A stretch of 64,000 nucleotides of DNA from Zhengitettix transpicula (taxonomy: Eukaryota > Arthropoda > Insecta > Orthoptera > Tetrigidae). The DNA lies in NCBI GenBank assembly GCA_037074705.1, contig CM073591.1, positions 79,466,532 through 79,530,531 on the forward strand. Reading direction: 5' to 3'. Positions 57,157 to 64,000 of this stretch are shown here, piece by piece. The translations under genes and the position numbers were made by a program. The notes beneath the pieces were generated by a model. It did no database searches and was not told the DNA's origin. It saw nothing but the letters and a program-made list of their open reading frames with translations. Within the stretch, counting starts at the first letter, position 1, and every line of letters starts with the position of its first letter.

Positions 57157-58172
57157 TGGGTGATTTTGTTGAGCGAAAAACTTGCATCACAATTTTATTT
57201 GCGGAACGAATATTCTTGTTCGGACACGTTGAAAATGTTGCGGAAGGTCTTTGGTGATCAAACTATGGCACAAAAAAACGTTTATAAGTGGTACAACGAG
57301 TTTAAAGAGGGCCGAGAACGCGTTGAAGACGAACCGCGCTCTGGACGACCATCAACGTCTACCGACGAGGGCCACGTCCAAAAATTAAAAGATTTGGTGC
57401 TTGAAAATCGTCGATGGACAATTAGAGATCTCGCTGATAGTGTTGGAATATCATTTGGCTCAGCCCAAACCATTTTGAAGAATGTTTTGTGTCTCAAACG
57501 CGTCAAGTCTCGATTGGTGCCAAAATCGCTCCATTTTTTGGAAAAAAAGCGTCGCCTTGATGTGTGTGAAACTTTGCTGTCTGACTTTCAGGACCACTTA
57601 AAATGCATCATAACTGGAGACGAGACTATGATTTACGCATACGACCCTGAAACCACCGACCAATCCAGCGAATATCGTGCAAAAGGTGAAGCAAGACCGA
57701 AATGACCACGGCAAAGTCGATCGAAAATCAAGGTCATGTTGACAATTTTCTTTGATTATCGTGGTGTGGTGCACTATGAATTATTTCCGCCGGGCCAAAC
57801 TGTCAACAAAGAACATTATTTGAGCGTTATGCGTCGTTTGCGTGAAGCTATTCGTCTGAACGGCCGGAATTATGGGCGAACAACTCTTGGTTCCTTCATC
57901 ACGATAATGCAGCATGTCATACTGCATTGGTTCTTCGCAACCGCCGTATTCACCTGATTTGGCTCCGTGCTGCTTCTGGCTATTCAGCAAACTCAAAAGG
58001 CCAATGCGGGGACGCAGTTTTCTCACGATTGAGGAGATAAAAACCGAATCTAAGAAGGTCTTGAAGGCTATACCGGAAAAAGACTATTCCGACTGTTTCG
58101 AGGACTGAAAAACGCGTTGGAAAAAGTGCGTTTTATCTGACGGGGATTACTTTGAAGGGGATGAAATTTATT
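57157..58172 (+). pseudogene. Mariner transposase pseudogene
   Basis: The 181-residue first part starts in the SEKLASQFYLRNE region. It contains an N-terminal helix-turn-helix (KWYNEFKEGRERVEDEPRSG, with the RPSTS linker), a second HTH (WTIRDLADSVGISFGSAQTI), and the first catalytic Asp in ITGDETM (residue 154; the usual Trp after DET is Met). A TGA at 57,703-57,705 interrupts the frame; the frame then resumes with the WVPHELT-equivalent VVHYELFPPGQT. The second Asp (HHDNA, 57,903-57,905) is in another frame, and the third (PPYSPDLAP, 57,956-57,958) in a third. About 50 bases between them are missing, so the normal 34-residue spacing is lost. Another TGA follows CFED at about 58,106. The probable ATG at 57,157 is one base out of frame. 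The protein is dead. Confidence 0.93.
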
Positions 58173-58200
58173 TGGAAGAATATTTTATATTTTATAAATA

Positions 58201-58228
58201 TATTAACCTTACTTTTTGTTCACAGTGG
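58201..58228 (-). repeat. Mariner right TIR
   Basis: Inverse of the left TIR; reads CCACTGTGAACAAAAAGTAA then GGTTAATA on the minus strand. Confidence 0.93.
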
Positions 58229-58234
58229 TACATC

Positions 58235-58850
58235 GATCTTTGAAGGATAAAAGGTTATTGTACCCCCACAGGACGTTCATGGGGTTACTGAGAGGCTGAA
58301 ATATTAACTTGGACACTCAAACCAAGTAACAAGAGGTCATACGAGGTCGGAACAATTAAGGGTATTCAGAAGCCACTCTAGCGTCAGAAGGCTGGATCAT
58401 ATGTCCGAAGAAAAATTTCTGCTAATTGAGAGAATTTTATTGCTTACTAACTTGTAGGAGGCAAACCAATGGGATTTGAACAAATGCAGTACTGATTGGC
58501 TATTTTTGAAATGCAGCAGGGAGTTTTGGATTTTGTAAGAGCCAAATTCGGAATTGGGTTGAGGAAAATCAGGCATTGGCGGTCCCAGTCACGACCCAGA
58601 GTAGATGATGCATTCTGGTCCTAGCCGTGACCGTGGAAACAAAGAATTTTTAAAGCCTCAGAGTAGAGAGATAGTCTCTACGGAAGAAGGAGTCCATCAT
58701 CCAAACAACGCCTGCCTGTGATGTCCCCTGCAGTCGCCTTCCAACGACGCTCCTCTGACCGACGCCACAGATCATGACACATTTTCACCCAGACCACAAT
58801 AACAAGACGACTTCCGCCCGGTATCGTTATAAAATTTTGTTTTATCAGGT
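58235..58850. other. Unannotated GC-richer stretch after mariner
   Basis: It continues the sequence interrupted by the mariner. Several short frames, no domain. It may be more of an older element whose hammerhead-like end lies at 56,915-56,955, but that is not shown. Confidence 0.3.
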
Positions 58851-58859
58851 ATCGCAATT

Positions 58860-60605
58860 AACCAGGATTCAAATTTGTTTAGATAGCATGCTCATAACTC
58901 TAAATATTTTTGTATAAAATTCCTACGGTAAAAATATACAATTTCACTCATATGTAATTTAACTATTAATTTTTGTTACGATGGTCACAATTAAAATAAC
59001 TAAAGTTTTTAAATGAATAATTAGGATAAATATTAGTAAAAATGTATATTTTTACTGTATGAGTTTCATATAAAAATGCTTTGCAAAATGATGGAAAACG
59101 CCGAAAGCTTTTCAACACTGAAATATATTTACCTTGCTATTTCTTTATGTGACCGATAAAAATTTCGGAACTACATAATTAAGAAATTAAAAACTAAATT
59201 AATCACATTGTTAAGGTTTTAACTTGAATAATTTTTAGAAACACTTTCATGATTTTGGTATCCTTGGGAAATCCAAATACACGCTATAAATAATCTGAAT
59301 TGTTCTTTCTTCTTTGACGTATATGTATTAAACTAAAAATAATTGTGCAATTTGACCGGAATCGGGTTTGATTAATGGAGCACATACCATCAGTTGTTAT
59401 CCTGACAAACAGTTTGAAACGAAACCTGTTTCTCACTTGTTTCATCAGTATTGAATTAAAACACACGGTAATCGCACAAAGGGACTGAAGAAGATAAATG
59501 ACTAAAATTGGGTTAACCCTTAAACAATTGTTGTGCATATATCGTCAGGCGAGTTCGGTTTAATGTAGAAGTTGGGGATGTTCACGAACGAACGAAAAAT
59601 TAAATACAAATTACCACGATTTATACTATGAACAATACTATACGTGCTTTAATGAAATTTTAACGTGAAAAAAAGGGACAATTATATGAAAATAATTATT
59701 TTATGTTTTTAATCCATCCTACAGCATATTTTTAGACATTTGAACATCCGTTATTATTCAAATTTGTCAATGTCCTGCTTTTCTAAGGAAAACTGCCTCA
59801 AAATAACGTTGTTCTTCATCAATATGTAAATACGTTATGCTTGGAGTTTTATTGAAATATTAGAAAATTAATAATTCCGTTAATTTAGAATCACCTCTTT
59901 GTGCAGCGTAGGTTTAAATTTAAGGAATCGGATGACATTATTTTTGTTGAGTTTATTTTTAAAATGCTGGATTCACAACAAGTTTAAGTTTTATTTTAAA
60001 CCTCGTCAATAATCCGCAATTTTCACCAGAAATTTTAACACAATTTCTGTCAGTAATCATTGGCAGTAGCTCGCTTGCAAGGCTTTTGGTAATACAGTGG
60101 ATACAGGAGTTATGAGCCTTAAACCTTACTTTGAAATTTTCTTCCTGTAAGTAGACAAGCCTCGAAGTCAACATTCGACGATCTACTAGTGTTTCTTAAT
60201 CTGTATTAAGTAGCAAAATTGCTTTGATAAATCTTTAACTATAGTATTAACCTCACTTATATAGTTAATTATATGATAAGTATCTAAGATCATTAATCTA
60301 TATTCTCTATAACTTTATTGTCTAATAAACATACAATTTCTGATGAAAATTATTTATAATTTATTTGAGGAAATTGTCTAATTCCTCTACCAGATAGGAA
60401 TTTTCAATTTATTAATCATTTTTGGAGTCAACCACAGCTCATACCTGAGTTTAACATTTCCATATAATTTTATTATTTTTTCAAAGTTATCGTATTATTA
60501 TTGATACTGATATTTTCGGTTGCTTTCATCGTCAGAATTATATATTTTGGTGTATATAAATTAAGGAACACGTTGAAACCGCTTATTATGATACTAGAAA
60601 TATCA
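58860..60605. other. AT-rich stretch with no supported gene
   Basis: Nothing recognised. Confidence 0.45.
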
Positions 60606-60614
60606 GGAATATAT

Positions 60615-61569
60615 TGTAGTAATTGGTAATTAAGACATTGTTCTAATTGGAAAGTTGGATTGTAGAGGACTCATTATTAGTGGATATAGAGCGGACGCCG
60701 CAACAATCCGGCGAGGCAAAGAAAACATTGTTGGGCAGTTGAGAGAGTTTACACGCTCAAAATCTAAGAGACGAAGTTTTACAGTTGGGCAGCGGACAGT
60801 GAACAGTTCGAAAGCTTTACAGTGGGGCAGCCAGAACGAAAGAATGTGGTCCAGTTTCAAACATGCTCTCAAATATTGAAAAGTAAAGCAATCTTCAGTC
60901 GGGAAGGAGAGAGTGCAACTAATGTTGTATCCGGTGGTCGAGCGAAAATTCATCATGCTGGCCATAGACAAACCAATGAAGGACCTTTTCAACTAAAGTT
61001 ACGAGATCTGCAAATCCAGGTTGGAGTAAAGCATCGAGAGCCTACCAATTTTTGTTAGACCAATTAACAAACACAAACTACGCCAATTAGAATTTGTTGA
61101 CATTTAGAGCTTGTGAGTACTAGAATCAGTGATATCCCCAAATTTTGTGCACGAAAAACCTAAAATGAGACCTGGGCGGCCGTAAGTAGAGAAAAACTTT
61201 AAAATAATTTGTAAACCAGTTTTAAAAGATAAAAGTCAGATCGTTCTTTAATTATTTAAATATCAATAAAATGAGATCGTTAATTCTTGATAAGTTTAAG
61301 ACTGTTTAAATTCAATCTGTAGTATTATTTCTTCTACAACAAATTTCGTCTATGTTTCAGACGCATTAACTTCCATAAAAGGTAAATGTAAGTTTGATTG
61401 TATAAATTCAGCCATTTATCAAACCCAGTTTAAGACCCTGAGATCCCAAATATTTTGTGTAAAATATAATTGTTTTTAAATTTGGCACAATAAATTTTGT
61501 TAGTTGTTTAAACTTAATAGTTCTTTCATTTAGAAACGCCACATTCATTATTATTTTTAAATTATTACA
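60615..61569 (+). mobile_element. Solo LTR copy L5 with 4-bp target duplication ATAT
   Basis: Starts TGTAGTAATTGGTAATTAAG and ends ATTACA (61,564-61,569). ATAT lies on both sides (60,611-60,614; 61,570-61,573), though the AT-rich context weakens this. Landmarks: AAAGTCAGATCGTTC, TTATCAAACCCAGTTTAAGA, CCCTGAGAT. No primer-site-like motif remains. Frames of 74-120 residues on both strands at 60,630-61,058 lie in the GC-richer 5' half of the LTR and are not supported as genes. Confidence 0.78.
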
Positions 61570-61574
61570 ATATA

Positions 61575-63195
61575 CACTCTCCGGTAAATAGATAAAGGTC
61601 CTTCCTGAGAAAAAAATAATAATGTAGGGTGAGTAGGTTCATTATGTTTTATAATAAAAACATTTTACCGGAAAACTATTACATATTTGAAACAATTTTA
61701 TTAATTACGCATTTTACATAATACAATGACCTTAATTAATGGAATAGGATATGATTCATAAAGATGATTAGTGAAATGTCTTAAGTTGCTTTAACGAAAC
61801 ATTTTTTTTACGGCATGAAACATTATACTAAATATTGTTCGTGTATAATACTATACACTCTTAAATACGATAATGAATACTCTTTAATAGAGTTCATTAG
61901 GTTCATTACGGCTGTGAGGATTGCACCTGTGTGTCTCTTATAGTCGGCGCCACGAAAATGTAATATCAAGTCCAAGGACCTCAATGCACATCGCCTCACA
62001 CCTCGTCTAGTGGTGTCACCGTTCACCCGTAGTTATACGTGCGTTTCTGTTACTGTTACTGAACAAAATGTCGCAGAAAATTCTGCGACCTTGGTATTAC
62101 ATTTTTGTGCCGCAGATTATAGTTGGCTTAAACTATGGCGATATAGTATAAGTCGCGTGGTTGAGAGTTTAATTGTTTTGATTTGATAAACCGTCCAGTT
62201 ATATAATCTAAAGTTGCCGTAAGCTACGTTATTTTAGAATTTTCTGTGTACTTATGATACGTATATTTAAAAAATAAAGAAAAAAGTAAGTGAATATTTT
62301 AATTAAAACTGTGGTTTGTTCGACACTGCTCATTGAGAGTAGCTGACAATTGTCGATCATGCTTACCGTACCAAGGATGCATTACTTGTTGCATTAATGA
62401 AGCAGCGTAAAATTTTGGGACGTCGAGTCCAATAAATGACTAAATGCATTTTCCAAAATCCTCTTTTCCACATTTTGATCCATGAATGGGAACTGCTGCG
62501 TTACTTATAAGACTTGAATCTCGTAAATTTTCATCGCGGTTAGAGTCTTTCGTTTCACCCTTCTGTAACACCTCCTTATTTCTACAATTTTATGCTATAA
62601 GCTGTCAGGATTTATATGTCAGTCATTCCGTACAATTCGCCATGAAAGGAAAAACTCGTGCATTCAAAACTTTGATCAACAACAGTAAAATCGATATCCA
62701 AGCTTTCAGCAACTTCAGAGGAGTGGTGAAATAATTATGATGAAAAGAACTATGGTATTGATTTAGCAATTAAGGACGAACGATAAATAAGCATTTTGCC
62801 ATGAGGACTGCATTTCTTCGATTTTCAACTCAATTCAAACATTCAAACACAGCTGACTGAGGAATAAAAATACTAAATTTCAACAATTTAAAGCTTAAGG
62901 ATTAACAGAAAAATATTTTATTATACGGATATAAAGCAGCCCTCTCGTTTTAAAATATTTCTCTTGTTAGTACGTCATATGATTTATAATTTTCAAACTT
63001 TTTCATTAACTATGCAAAAATCGTTTCTGAAGGAGCAGAAGTTTAAAATTTAGTATATCGATTAAACATTTTCAGCCTTATTTTGGATTACAAAGATTGA
63101 TGTATTTGCAAATTAAGTTCGAAACATGAAGAAGTTTTAGCCTTATTTAGGACTAAGACAATGTAGTTAAAATACAACGAATGTATGTGTGTTTT
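61575..63195. other. AT-rich stretch with no supported gene
   Basis: Nothing recognised. A frame at 62,486-62,734 has no domain. Confidence 0.4.
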
Positions 63196-63199
63196 TTTA

Positions 63200-63440
63200 C
63201 AGTGACAGGAATACAAAAGGGATTGATGCGGAATGCCAAACGTTAACTTGAGTTCTATAATTATAGTTCAAGGATTCTACCCAGATGTCACCTTAAAGTG
63301 GTGCAGGACAAACCGTATAAAGCTTGTTTCAGGTAGGTCTGGCACTTGGTACTTGTCCCACGCCATCCTGATGCCGGGAGAGGGGTTTTCTGTGGACACG
63401 CAGAATTTCATTCTCCATATATTTGCCAGTTTACGTGGCA
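63200..63440 (+). repeat. R1 retroposon copy, diverged
   Basis: Starts TTTTTTACAGTGACAGG and keeps GGATTGATGCGGAATG, GTTAACTTGAG, AGGATTCTACCCAGA, GTGCAGGACAAACCGTATAA, TTCAGGTAGGTCTGGCACTT, GGTACTTGTCCCACGCCATC, GCCGGGAGAGGGGTTTTCTG and GGCAGCTGGCAGC. It continues straight into the satellite repeat. Confidence 0.82.
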
Positions 63441-63454
63441 GCTGGCAGCATAAA

Positions 63455-63900
63455 AAAGGGAGCTCGCTTAAGGGTGGGGGTGGAGGGGCGTTTCAAGAAA
63501 ATAACGCAAATACAACCGATATTGGAGTAAAATCCAGGGATATGGATGTCGCTGTGTTTATTTATGAACATCTGGGAAACTCGCGAGGGTGGGCAGGAGT
63601 GAGAGGCGGTGGTGGGCATAATTTTCAAACATGTTAACCAGGTGATTTTTGCGTCGAATAAACATATTTCAGTATCAATGAGATTCATAAAATTCACTGC
63701 ATGTTCTCTGTGTATATTTTCAACCCCTTTTGGGCTTGCGAGAGGAGCACCCTTAAGGGTGGGGATGGAGTGGCATTACATAAAAATAACGCAAAAACAC
63801 CGAATTTCGATTCAAATCTTTGGTTATGGATATATGACAACCCGGGCAACTCTGCCACGCAAATGGATACTTTGCTTCTTTGGTACCTAAGGAATGAAAC
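63455..63900 (+). repeat. Satellite-like tandem repeat, ~285-bp unit, about 1.5 units
   Basis: TTAAGGGTGGGG occurs at 63,468 and 63,753, 285 bases apart, each followed by a GGAG-GGC-TT and AATAACGCAAA segment. TATGGATGTCGCTGTGTTTA and CAAACATGTTAACC match the array at 35.4-35.9 kb. The several overlapping frames here come from the repeat. Confidence 0.85.
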
Positions 63901-64000
63901 ATGAGGACCGTGTTGATTTATATTAAAATATACGAAATTTAGCTCATGAATAAACACTAAAGTAATTGATTGAAAGTTTTAGTTAACGACTTTAAATAAG

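Larger units (their letters stand above)
56976..58230 (+). mobile_element. Mariner transposon, complete ends, inactivated
   Basis: The element spans 56,978-58,228 (1,251 bp). It starts CCACTGTGATCAAAAAGTAA and ends with the inverse of CCACTGTGAACAAAAAGTAA. A TA duplication flanks it (56,976-56,977 and 58,229-58,230). Size, TIR length of about 27-30 bp, and TA target are typical of the mariner branch of Tc1/mariner. It carries one transposase pseudogene. The TIRs are only slightly diverged, so the insertion is younger than most relics in the window. Confidence 0.96.

Noticed and set aside
57282..57506. Minus-strand frames across the mariner
   Set aside because: Shadows of the transposase gene.
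1..64000. CRISPR arrays, bacterial operons, phage or plasmid functions
   Set aside because: No short regularly spaced repeats, no ribosome-binding-site-led gene runs; the content is eukaryotic.

Overview
The window looks like a repeat-dominated, AT-rich stretch of a large arthropod (most likely insect) nuclear genome. It has no bacterial-style gene packing, no long ORFs, many AT/CA/GA microsatellites, and layered relics of eukaryotic mobile elements: a mariner DNA transposon, Penelope-like elements (PLEs), LTR retrotransposon LTRs, tRNA-derived SINE pieces, a dispersed A-tailed retroposon family and a satellite-like tandem repeat. SINE tails with a GATGCGAC motif followed by AAATAAATAA hint at a polyneopteran insect such as a cockroach or termite relative, but that is a guess. 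No complete host gene is visible. The window is probably intergenic or deep intronic, with a few candidate exons.

Layout. 0-3 kb: two phase-compatible candidate exons and a poly(A) signal. 3-11 kb: mostly unique AT-rich DNA with one hammerhead-like motif, a SINE tail and a coding-like relic. 11-12.1 kb: copy A of a duplicated two-exon cassette; its inverted partner, copy B, lies 34 kb away at 45.8-46.9 kb. 12.2-15 kb: SINE, a PLE-related palindrome, and the recognisable GIY-YIG endonuclease relic of a PLE. 17-23.4 kb: dense nest of retroposon family R1, a PLE palindrome, and two LTRs in inverted orientation, one of them split by a 133-bp hammerhead-bearing insert with a 14-bp target duplication. 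23.7-29.5 kb: several hammerhead-like motifs and a 2.6-kb element with long inverted arms. 31-37 kb: R1 relic, SINE, 275-bp tandem satellite, GC-rich island, hammerhead-like motif. 42-45 kb: nested inverted repeats with an LTR at the centre. 47-54 kb: R1 copies, an inverted-repeat element holding a LINE-like zinc-knuckle relic, and another LTR with a clean 4-bp target duplication. 57-58.2 kb: a complete but inactivated mariner with intact TIRs and TA duplication. 60.6-61.6 kb: a solo LTR. 63.2-63.9 kb: R1 relic joined to the same satellite seen at 35.4 kb.

The most interesting system is a dispersed set of at least ten hammerhead-ribozyme-like motifs (CTGANGA core, helix II hairpin, GAAAC, and a short ACGT that could form helix III between two molecules). 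They lie on both strands. In several copies the helix I sequence differs but pairing is kept, which is covariation one would expect from a real ribozyme. Hammerheads are known to be carried by Penelope-like elements, and a PLE endonuclease relic is present in the window. The second point of interest is the inverted pair of ~1.1-kb cassettes, which keeps the same open frame across a short intron in both copies.
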